Below, piece by piece: positions 1 to 7,702 of a stretch of 34,558 bases of DNA. Source of the DNA: an uncultured Clostridia bacterium. GTDB taxonomy: Bacteria > Bacillota > Clostridia > Christensenellales > CAG-917. The notes beneath the pieces were generated by a model. It searched no databases, was not told the origin of the DNA, and saw only the letters and a list, made by a program, of their open reading frames with translations. Numbering within the stretch: position 1 is the stretch's first letter; the number at the start of each line of letters is the position of its first letter. The stretch covers positions 1 to 34,558 of the forward strand of contig CAMZEU010000005.1 in assembly GCA_947305865.1 (NCBI GenBank), written 5' to 3'. Position numbers and translations under genes: made by a program.

Positions 1-2134
1 AGATAATTCCTGTTACTTGACCTTTATCGTTTACAAGAACTTCCTTTGGACCCCAAGCATTGCAAATCTCAACGTTTTCTTCGAGAGCTTCTGCAACTTC
101 TTCTTTGCTTGCTGGCATTTCTTCTCTTGTTTCAAGAGAGAACATTTTAACTGATTTTGCATTTAATCTATGTGCATTTCTTGCACAGTCAATAGCAACG
201 TTGCCACCACCAACAACTACAACATCTCCTGTGAAGTCTTTTCTGTCTTCATAGTTCTTTCTGAGATATTCTACTGCGATGTCTGTTCCTTCTGCTGTAT
301 CATTTGCAACACCAGGTCTTCTTCCGCCTTGGCAACCAATTGCAATATAGAATGCTTTGTATCCTTCTGCTTTGAGTTGTTCTATTGTGATATCCTTACC
401 AACTTCTACTCCAGTCTTAATCTCTGCACCAAGTTGTCTAATGACATCTATTTCTGCTTCGATAACGTCTTTTTCAAGTTTGTAACTTGGGATACCATAT
501 GTTAACATACCACCGAGTTTCTTATTCTTTTCGAATACTGTTGGTTTGTAACCCATTTCTGCAAGATAGTATGCTGCTGATAATCCAGCTGGACCGCCAC
601 CGATGATAGCAATCTTTTCATCAAACTTGCCATATACAGATTGAACAACTTTCTCTGGCACATAACGGTCTTTAGAATTTAATTCTAAATCTGCTACGAA
701 TTTCTTAACTGCATCGATTGAAACTGGTGCATCAATCTTTCCTCTTGTACATTCTGCTTCACAACGTTTATTACATACTCTACCACAAACACTTGGGAAT
801 GGGTTTTCTGTCTTAATCATTGCAAGAGATTCACGATATTTTCCTTGTTTTGCAAGGTCTAAATATGCTTGAATTGGTACATGAGCTGGACATGCTGCTT
901 TACATGGTGCACTACCTTTGTCATATGTATTGGATTTAACTTGGTTATCTCTATAGTCTTCGTCCCATGCATATTCACCCCATCTGATTGCATCTGGAAG
1001 TGGAACATGTTTGTACTTAACTTCGTTTCCTGCTTTGTCACAAAGCTTTTGTCCAAGTTTAACAGCACCTGCTGGACAGATTTCTACGCACTTTCCGCAA
1101 GCAACACACTTTTCTTTTGTAACTCTTGATGTATATGCGCTTCTTGAAAGGTTTGGTGTGTTGAATAACATTGATGTTCTTAATGCGTTACAAATTCTTA
1201 CGTTACAGTTACAGATATCAAAGATATGTTCTGAACCGTCTATGTTTGTAATTTGGTGTACATAACCATTCTTCTCTGCTAAAGCAAAGATTTCGAGTGC
1301 TCTTTCTTTTGTAATATAGTGTGCACGTTTTGTTTCAACTGTGTAGTCTGCCATATCACCTAATTGGATACACCAGTCATTGCAGTCGTCTGTACATCCA
1401 TCACCTAATACTGCACGTGAAGCACGGCAAGAGCAAATACCAGCTGAAATATGACCTTCATATTTATCAAGCCAGTGTGAAATGTGTTCAAGGTCTACTG
1501 ATTCGTTCTTTGCATCAATTTTTTGATCTAAAGCAATAGACTTAACTGCTTTATCTGCATCATCAATTGCTTTTTCAACTGGGATAACGTGCATACCAAT
1601 ACCCATACCACCAGGTTGAACCATTTGTGTGATATTTGCAAGAGGTATAAATGTCATTCTTTCAAAGAAAGAAGTAACTGCTGGGTTTTTCTCAATTCTA
1701 TCTAATGATGAATTGAATAATTCTGCTGAACCTGGTACGAAGAAAGGAACACGATAACGTTTTGTACGTGGGAAATTCTTTTCGTCATTAATTGGATGGT
1801 CATGAGCATAACGGTCTGAATAGTCATATTCAATAATTCCAATATATGACATATCGTCCAACAATTTTTGGAAATCGATTGCTTCGTATTGTGGGTTCAT
1901 TTTGAGTAATTCTTCGAAATAATAGAATTTACGAAGTTTCATTTTGTTACAAACATCTACCATCTCTGGTGTAAGAACTTCTCTTAATCCCCAGTATTCT
2001 GGATGATCTGCTTTAACACCAAGTAATTTGTGTGGAACAACGTCTGTAATCCTTTGACCAAGTTTGCAGTATGCCTTTTGGACATCCTTCTCATTTTGGT
2101 ACTTACTGATAATCTTATCGTTCTGTTTTGGCAT
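1..2134 (-). CDS. FAD/NAD(P)-dependent oxidoreductase, GltD-like, with N-terminal 4Fe-4S ferredoxin region (C-terminus truncated by window edge)
   Basis: Hand translation of the minus strand from ATG at 2134 (MPKQNDKIISKYQNEKDVQKAYCKLGQ...) stays open to the window edge. It contains CSCRASRAVLGDGCTDDCNDWC, CVACGKCVEICPAGAV (4Fe-4S), CKAACPAHVPIQAYL and CGRVCNKRCEAECTRG (GltD-type Fe-S), then IAIIGGGPAGLSAAYYLAEMGYKPTVFEKN (FAD Rossmann) and VVVVGGGNVAIDCARNA (NAD(P) Rossmann). SD-like GGAG upstream. Absent from the ORF track, presumably because it has no stop in the window. Confidence 0.9.
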   Translation of the reverse strand, partial: MPKQNDKIISKYQNEKDVQKAYCKLGQRITDVVPHKLLGVKADHPEYWGLREVLTPEMVDVCNKMKLRKFYYFEELLKMNPQYEAIDFQKLLDDMSYIGIIEYDYSDRYAHDHPINDEKNFPRTKRYRVPFFVPGSAELFNSSLDRIEKNPAVTSFFERMTFIPLANITQMVQPGGMGIGMHVIPVEKAIDDADKAVKSIALDQKIDAKNESVDLEHISHWLDKYEGHISAGICSCRASRAVLGDGCTDDCNDWCIQLGDMADYTVETKRAHYITKERALEIFALAEKNGYVHQITNIDGSEHIFDICNCNVRICNALRTSMLFNTPNLSRSAYTSRVTKEKCVACGKCVEICPAGAVKLGQKLCDKAGNEVKYKHVPLPDAIRWGEYAWDEDYRDNQVKSNTYDKGSAPCKAACPAHVPIQAYLDLAKQGKYRESLAMIKTENPFPSVCGRVCNKRCEAECTRGKIDAPVSIDAVKKFVADLELNSKDRYVPEKVVQSVYGKFDEKIAIIGGGPAGLSAAYYLAEMGYKPTVFEKNKKLGGMLTYGIPSYKLEKDVIEAEIDVIRQLGAEIKTGVEVGKDITIEQLKAEGYKAFYIAIGCQGGRRPGVANDTAEGTDIAVEYLRKNYEDRKDFTGDVVVVGGGNVAIDCARNAHRLNAKSVKMFSLETREEMPASKEEVAEALEENVEICNAWGPKEVLVNDKGQVTGII

Positions 2135-2151
2135 AAGTAACTCCTTATAAT

Positions 2152-2814
2152 TTATTTGTTTGTTTTCCTTTTAAAAAATTCTACAACATCATCTATTCCA
2201 TCACCCTTCTTTGCAGAGATAGGAATAACTGTTGCGTTTTTGTTTCTGTAACTAATGTTTCTTCTAACATTTTCCATACTGAAATTGAAGTATGGGAGAG
2301 TATCTATTTTATTAATTAGAACTAGCTCGCACTTTTGGAAAATAAGAGGATATTTTAATGGCTTATCATCCCCTTCTGGAACAGAAAGAATCATCATGTC
2401 TAAATGTGCTCCTGTATCATACTCTGCTGGACAAACCAAGTTCCCAACATTTTCCAAAAATACAAGATCCAAATCTTCCAATCCGAGTTCCATTAGTCCT
2501 TGTGTAGTCATACCTGCATCCAAGTGGCACATACCACCAGTATGGAGTTGAATAGATTTACAACCCGTTTCTTTTGCTACTTTTATAGCATCTACATCCG
2601 AGTCTATATCTGCTTCCATAATTCCTACACGGAGGAATTTTGAGAGCTTATTAATAAGAGCAATTAATGTTGTTGTTTTTCCAGCACCTGGAGAAGACAT
2701 TACATTAACTAGAAAAACTCCTTTGTCCTTTAAGAACAAGCGGAGTGCATCTGCTTCTTTATCATTCTCTTCAAAAACGCTTTTAGATAGGACTATTGTT
2801 CTAACTTCTTTCAT
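2152..2814 (-). CDS. HypB-like SIMIBI GTPase (hydrogenase/urease Ni-insertion family), paralog 1
   Basis: Walker A SSPGAGKTT, EADIDSDVDA, HTGGMCHLDAGM, FLENVGNLVCPAEYDTG, LSVPEGDDKPLKYP, LINKID; the HypB G-domain metal-site Cys-His and Cys are retained. Start placed at MKEVRT (2814) with AGAGGAG just upstream; the ORF-track start (GTG at 2844) lies inside a hairpin. Confidence 0.85.
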   Translation of the reverse strand: MKEVRTIVLSKSVFEENDKEADALRLFLKDKGVFLVNVMSSPGAGKTTTLIALINKLSKFLRVGIMEADIDSDVDAIKVAKETGCKSIQLHTGGMCHLDAGMTTQGLMELGLEDLDLVFLENVGNLVCPAEYDTGAHLDMMILSVPEGDDKPLKYPLIFQKCELVLINKIDTLPYFNFSMENVRRNISYRNKNATVIPISAKKGDGIDDVVEFFKRKTNK

Positions 2815-2830
2815 ACTCCTCTTATATAAA

Positions 2831-2863
2831 TGTAGGACTCCCACAAAAAGTGGAAATCCTACA
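2831..2863 (-). promoter_or_regulatory. Intergenic hairpin between the FAD-oxidoreductase and hypB-like 1
   Basis: TGTAGGA(ctc)CCAC-AAAAA-GTGG(aaa)TCCTACA: 7 bp plus 4 bp stem with a symmetric internal loop. It fills most of the gap between stop (2878) and start (2814). Confidence 0.55.
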
Positions 2864-2877
2864 CCAATATTTATATT

Positions 2878-4338
2878 TTAGAAGAATCTACCTACGATAT
2901 CTTTACTTGCAGCACATGTGTCTTCCATATCACCGAAGGAAATAATTTCTCCAGCATAGAATGTGTTCTTTGTTCCTTGGAGTGCTTCGAGTTTGTCATA
3001 CCAACCATCTGCATAATCTTGTGCAGATACGTGTGGACAATAGTAAACTTCTTGTGCAAAGTGTTTTTCTTTGATTGGGAAGCCAACTCTCTTCATATCT
3101 TCGTCCATTGTCTTCATAACATCATCGAAATCCTTGTCTGGAGAACCTGTGTGGTTAGCAAGAGCATAAACAGTTGCTGGACAGTCTCTGTCAAGACATT
3201 GCCAACGATTGTAATAAACCATTGCGTGTCCAAGTCTTTCTGGAACCATGTTTTCAACCATGTAACCTGAAATGTTAGGGCTCTTTCCTGGTTCGAATGT
3301 TGCAATGTAGTCACAGTATCTTTCATGTACGATCTTTGCAAAGAGTTCTGCTTCTTCTTTAGTTGCATCTGCATATTTTGCAAACCAATCAAGTGGTGTT
3401 GTTACAACGAGTTTGTCGAATTCTTCTGTTGTTTCTTTTCCGTCTTTGGATCTAATTGTTACAAGAACTTTACCCTCTGGACGTTCAACCTTAACAACTT
3501 CTGTTTCAAGAATTGCTGGGTGTTTAAGTTTGTCATTAACTCTCTTGTAGATTTCTTGTGTTCCATCTTGCCATGTCCAAAGTCTAAGGTTAACAAATTC
3601 AAGTGCTGTTGTAACGTCTAAGTACTTCATAACAAGAGCTGCTGGGATTTCATCAAAGAATCCATAACCGAAAGATGTAAATGGAGCAATCCAAATTCTC
3701 ATAACTTCTTCTACTCCATTGAGTTTACAGAATTCTGCGAAAGGAAGTGCTAAATCTTTAAGATTTGGGTTTGTTCCCTTGATGTAGTTAGGGAATGAAT
3801 TTTCAGCTGTTGCACCACAGTGTCCATCAACACCTTTGGAAATTCCATAGTATTCACCCTTTGCAACACCGATGTGGCCATAACAGTCATAACCAACATA
3901 CTTTGTTTGCATGAGTTCGTTTAATTTCTTCATTTGTTTCTTAAGTTTGAGAAGTCCAAATAATTTCTTGAAAGAGAAATTTGCCTTTGGATTTGTCCAT
4001 TCATCTACTACGCCATCAAGTGTACGGAATTCACGGCGCATATTTGGTTCGCCTGGTTTGAAGTCTGGTCCCTTGTGATAGTAACCACCGAATTCTTCCA
4101 TTTCTGATACTGCATGATATGTGATTGCACCCATAATTGCACCAGTTTCAAAACTCTTTTCTTCTGTCTTTCCATTGTGTGTGACTTTGAGTTTTGGAGA
4201 CCAGCATTTTCCACCAACTTTGTTTAACTTTTCATAGATAACGTAGTTGGAATAACCTTTCTTTTCAAGGTACATTGCGGTAGATAATCCTGCAGGACCG
4301 CCACCAATAATACAGATTCTTTCATTTGTGTTGCTCAT
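2878..4338 (-). CDS. FAD-dependent (amine-oxidase-like) oxidoreductase
   Basis: 486 aa; N-terminal ICIIGGGPAGLSTAMYLEKKGYSNYVIYEKLNKVGGKCWSP dinucleotide-binding motif; C-terminal YAGEIISFGDMEDTCAASKDIVGR resembles the FAD-contact end of the amine-oxidase family. AAGGAGATT RBS. Confidence 0.8.
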   Translation of the reverse strand: MSNTNERICIIGGGPAGLSTAMYLEKKGYSNYVIYEKLNKVGGKCWSPKLKVTHNGKTEEKSFETGAIMGAITYHAVSEMEEFGGYYHKGPDFKPGEPNMRREFRTLDGVVDEWTNPKANFSFKKLFGLLKLKKQMKKLNELMQTKYVGYDCYGHIGVAKGEYYGISKGVDGHCGATAENSFPNYIKGTNPNLKDLALPFAEFCKLNGVEEVMRIWIAPFTSFGYGFFDEIPAALVMKYLDVTTALEFVNLRLWTWQDGTQEIYKRVNDKLKHPAILETEVVKVERPEGKVLVTIRSKDGKETTEEFDKLVVTTPLDWFAKYADATKEEAELFAKIVHERYCDYIATFEPGKSPNISGYMVENMVPERLGHAMVYYNRWQCLDRDCPATVYALANHTGSPDKDFDDVMKTMDEDMKRVGFPIKEKHFAQEVYYCPHVSAQDYADGWYDKLEALQGTKNTFYAGEIISFGDMEDTCAASKDIVGRFF

Positions 4339-4380
4339 AAATAATCTCCTTTTTTGTTTTTTTGATATTATGGTATGATA

Positions 4381-4409
4381 ATTATATCATTTTTAATTAC
4401 TAGAGTAAA
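4381..4409 (-). promoter_or_regulatory. Sigma70-type promoter for the FAD-oxidoreductase gene
   Basis: On the minus strand: TTTACT (4404-4409), 17 nt spacer, TATAAT (4381-4386), upstream of ATG at 4338. Confidence 0.6.
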
Positions 4410-4441
4410 TATATATTTAGTTTTACTTAAATATTATATAG

Positions 4442-5116
4442 CTAAATGCGAATCGTTTTTGTGATTTGATCAGTTAGATACTCGCATAATTCATCTACTC
4501 CATCTTGTTTTACAGCCGAAGTTACAAACACTTTTGCATCCTTATTTCTATATGCAATATTCTTTTTTGCCTTTTCTACATCGAAATCAAATGCAGGAGC
4601 TACATCCATTTTTGTTAAAGCCACAACAGATGCAACTTCAAACATTAAAGGATATTTCAAAGGCTTATCATCGCCTTCTGGAACAGATAATAAAACTAGA
4701 TTTTGTGTTGCACCCGTATCGAACTCTGCTGGACATACCAAATTGCCTATGTTTTCTAAGATAACGAAATCGACATCATCTATTCCAAGTTCTACCAATG
4801 CCTCCCAAGACATTTGACAAGTGATATGACAAGCACCTCCAGTGTGCATCTGCATAACCTTAACTCCGGTTTGTTCTGCTATAGTTTTTGCGTCTACATC
4901 TGAGTCTATATCCGCCTCGATTATCCCTATTCTAAACTTGTCTTTTAGCCTATTTACTAGTTGTACTATAAGCGTTGTTTTTCCACTTCCTGGCGAAGCC
5001 ATAACGTTAAGATAGAAAATCCTTTTTTCAGCTAAGTCTTTTTTGATTTGTTTAGCTTGTTCGTTGTTTCTTGATTTAATGTCTTCTTTTATTTCTACAA
5101 TTTTATACTCTTCCAT
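4442..5116 (-). CDS. HypB-like SIMIBI GTPase, paralog 2
   Basis: 224 aa; ASPGSGKTT, EADIDSDVDAKTIAEQTG, HTGGACHITCQM, ILENIGNLVCPAEFDTGAT, LSVPEGDDKPLKYPLMF, LTKMDV; extensive identity to the 2152-2814 product. Confidence 0.88.
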   Translation of the reverse strand: MEEYKIVEIKEDIKSRNNEQAKQIKKDLAEKRIFYLNVMASPGSGKTTLIVQLVNRLKDKFRIGIIEADIDSDVDAKTIAEQTGVKVMQMHTGGACHITCQMSWEALVELGIDDVDFVILENIGNLVCPAEFDTGATQNLVLLSVPEGDDKPLKYPLMFEVASVVALTKMDVAPAFDFDVEKAKKNIAYRNKDAKVFVTSAVKQDGVDELCEYLTDQITKTIRI

Positions 5117-5126
5117 ATTTCCTCTT

Positions 5127-5687
5127 TTATGCAGTTAATACTGGGATTATTAAATTGAAGTAGTTATCTGCCATTTCCTCAGGTGTTTTATCACAGTTTC
5201 TATTTACCCACCAAAGTGTTAATTCTGTTAATGTTGTGATTAAATGATTTGCAAGTAAACTTTCGTCCATTTTTTTACATTCATATTCTTTGAATATGTA
5301 ATCATATACCAATTCGTTTAAATGCTCTTTTAAATCTTGTATAAATATTTCTTTACCTTCCGAATTCAAAATGCCTTTTATTTCATCTTTATCTTCAGCA
5401 AAATGGTAGAACATATGAGTGATTACGTGTCTATAATCATTTGTGTGTGAAAAATCATGATGTGTCTCTGGCTCTAATTCATGACAAAAAACGTGAGAGA
5501 AAATCTCTTTGCATATTGAATGCAATAATTCTTCCTTGGTTTTATAGTGTTCGTAAAAAGTGGATCTACAAATATCTGCTGTATCCAAAACATCTTGAAT
5601 TGTAATTTCAGAATATTTCTTTGTTTGTAATAACTGAGAAAATGCCCCTCTAATTGCCTTAATAGTTTTTGCTTTTCTCCTGTCCAT
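5127..5687 (-). CDS. TetR/AcrR family transcriptional regulator
   Basis: 186 aa; N-terminal HTH TIKAIRGAFSQLLQTKKYSEITIQDVLDTADICRSTFYEHYKTKEELL is typical of TetR_N. Confidence 0.9.
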   Translation of the reverse strand: MDRRKAKTIKAIRGAFSQLLQTKKYSEITIQDVLDTADICRSTFYEHYKTKEELLHSICKEIFSHVFCHELEPETHHDFSHTNDYRHVITHMFYHFAEDKDEIKGILNSEGKEIFIQDLKEHLNELVYDYIFKEYECKKMDESLLANHLITTLTELTLWWVNRNCDKTPEEMADNYFNLIIPVLTA

Positions 5688-5732
5688 AATCTATCCCCTG
5701 TATGTTTTCAAACAAATTGTTCACTAACTAAC

Positions 5733-5761
5733 ATTATATTCATTTACTTATTAAAAGTAAA
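5733..5761 (-). promoter_or_regulatory. Promoter of tetR-hypB-like 2, with an overlapping palindrome
   Basis: Minus strand TTTACT (5756-5761), 17 nt, TATAAT (5733-5738). The -35 overlaps the inverted repeat TTTACTT-ATTAA-AAGTAAA (5743-5761). Confidence 0.6.
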
Positions 5762-5778
5762 GATTTATAAAATAACCA

Positions 5779-5807
5779 TTGACCGGCTCATAGCATCTTG
5801 TTATAAT
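5779..5807 (+). promoter_or_regulatory. Sigma70-type promoter for the ABC importer operon
   Basis: TTGACC (5779-5784), exactly 17 nt, TATAAT (5802-5807). Confidence 0.7.
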
Positions 5808-5828
5808 TACCATACAAAACAAATATTT

Positions 5829-6935
5829 TTGTTTGATAACATAGAAAATAAAGGGATTTGTACGGAATTGAAGACAGACTTATTAAAAGACCAAATAGAA
5901 GCCTATTCCAAAAATAGATTGAAGAATTGGATTATTATAATCTGCTTTTTAGTGGCAGTTTTCCTTTTGTTTATTATCAGTCTTTTCGTTGGACAAGCAA
6001 GATTAAGTCCTTTGGAATCTTTAAGAGCTTTCTTCCGTATTGGACCAGATAGAAATATAAGAATGGTTTGGCTAATAAGAATGCCAAGAATAGTTGCCGC
6101 ATTAGTTGTTGGCTTTGGTCTTGCCATTTCTGGTCATGTAATGCAAGTTAATCTTCAAAACCCACTTGCATCCCCTACTTCTTTAGGTGTTTCCTCTGCT
6201 GCAGTTTTTGGTGCGAACATTGCAATCATTTGTGGTGCAGGAATTTATACAGGAACAGTTGGAAGCACTCTCAATTTTAATAATCCTTACGTAGTAACAG
6301 TTGCAGCATTCATATTTGCATTTGGCAGTGTACTTGCAATCCTTGGCATATCTAAGATTAGAAATTTCTCACCTACCACTGTAATCCTTTTAGGTGTTGC
6401 AGCGACTTCACTATTCACTGCACTAACTACACTTGTTCAGTATCTGGCAAATGACCAAGCATTATCTGCTGCAGTATATTGGACTTTTGGAGATTTAGGA
6501 AGAGCATCTTATTTAGAGATTTTAATAATGGCTTGTGTTGTTTTTGCATCCTTCATTGTTTTCTTCATCTTAAGATGGAAATACAATGCGATGGGTTCTG
6601 GAGATGACATTGCCAAGACATTAGGCATTCACGTTAACGCATTAAGATTAGTTTCATTATTGCTTGCATCTTTAATAACAGCTGTATGTGTTTCATTCGT
6701 TGGAACAATTGGATTTATTGGAATAGTATGTCCTCAACTTCTAAGAAGATTTATGGGATCTGATTCTAGATTCTTACTACCTGCTTCTGGACTACTTGGT
6801 TCTATATTACTTTTAATCTCAGATTTAATTGCAAGAACTGTAGTCCCTGGAATGAATATTCCAGTTGCGGCTGTAACAGCAATTATTGGAACCCCATTCT
6901 TTGTATATATCTTGTTAAGGAGGAAAAGAGCATGA
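5829..6935 (+). CDS. FecCD-family metal/chelate ABC transporter permease
   Basis: 368 aa; VWLIRMPRIVAALVVGFGLAISGHVMQVNLQNPLASPTSLGVSSAAVFGA and GTIGFIGIVCPQLLRRFMGSDSRFLLPASGLLGS are FecCD hallmarks. The track start is TTG; an in-frame TTG at 5868 is an alternative. Confidence 0.93.
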   Translation: MFDNIENKGICTELKTDLLKDQIEAYSKNRLKNWIIIICFLVAVFLLFIISLFVGQARLSPLESLRAFFRIGPDRNIRMVWLIRMPRIVAALVVGFGLAISGHVMQVNLQNPLASPTSLGVSSAAVFGANIAIICGAGIYTGTVGSTLNFNNPYVVTVAAFIFAFGSVLAILGISKIRNFSPTTVILLGVAATSLFTALTTLVQYLANDQALSAAVYWTFGDLGRASYLEILIMACVVFASFIVFFILRWKYNAMGSGDDIAKTLGIHVNALRLVSLLLASLITAVCVSFVGTIGFIGIVCPQLLRRFMGSDSRFLLPASGLLGSILLLISDLIARTVVPGMNIPVAAVTAIIGTPFFVYILLRRKRA

Positions 6936-7702
6936 ATGAAATTTTAAATGTTAAGAATTATTCTTTCTCCTATGACAAGAAAAAGATACTAGACAACGTA
7001 TCATTTAGTGTTAACGATTATGAAGCCACTGTTTTAATTGGTATTAATGGTGCTGGCAAGTCTACACTTATTAAATGTATAGCAGGTTTGCTTAAAAGCA
7101 AAGTTGGAGAAATAACACTCCTTGGAAAGAATATAAATGAATACAAGAGACAAGAATTTGCAAAGAATATTGCATATGTTCCTCAAAGTATTTCATTTGA
7201 AAGTATGAGTGTTATAGATGCCATATTGCTTGGCAGACTTCCATATTTCTCTCACCCAGGGAAATTAGATTATGAAAAGGTGTACGAAATAATTAAAAAA
7301 CTCGGCATAGAACATATTGCCAATGCGGATGTACAGAAATTATCTGGTGGTGAAAGACAAAAGGTTGCCATAGCAAGAGCACTTGCAGGAGAAGCAAAAC
7401 TATTACTATTAGATGAACCCACTTCAAATCTAGACCTAAAGAGCCAATATGAAACTCTTCAAATGATTAATGCTCTTAAGAAGGAAGGTATTGGAATAAT
7501 TATTAGTATGCATGACATAAACCACGCCCTTGAGGTTGGAGATAAGTATATAATACTTAAAGATAACAATATTGTTGCACAAGGAGATGTATCCATTCTC
7601 ACAGAAGAACTACTTGGTGATATCTATGGACTACACTTCCACTTGATACAACATGGTAATACAAAGCATTTTCATATAGGAGAGGAAGAAAATGAAGATT
7701 AG
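6932..7702 (+). CDS. FecE-type ABC transporter ATP-binding protein
   Basis: 256 aa; Walker A GINGAGKST, signature LSGGERQKVAIARAL, Walker B LLLLDEPTSNLD. Overlaps the permease stop by 4 nt. Confidence 0.94.
   Translation: MNEILNVKNYSFSYDKKKILDNVSFSVNDYEATVLIGINGAGKSTLIKCIAGLLKSKVGEITLLGKNINEYKRQEFAKNIAYVPQSISFESMSVIDAILLGRLPYFSHPGKLDYEKVYEIIKKLGIEHIANADVQKLSGGERQKVAIARALAGEAKLLLLDEPTSNLDLKSQYETLQMINALKKEGIGIIISMHDINHALEVGDKYIILKDNNIVAQGDVSILTEELLGDIYGLHFHLIQHGNTKHFHIGEEENED

Noticed and set aside
60-1539. Plus-strand and short ORFs in 1-1540 from the ORF track
   Set aside because: They are antisense or out-of-frame shadows of the truncated minus-strand Fe-S/FAD oxidoreductase, with low-complexity Cys/Phe-rich translations and no family motif.
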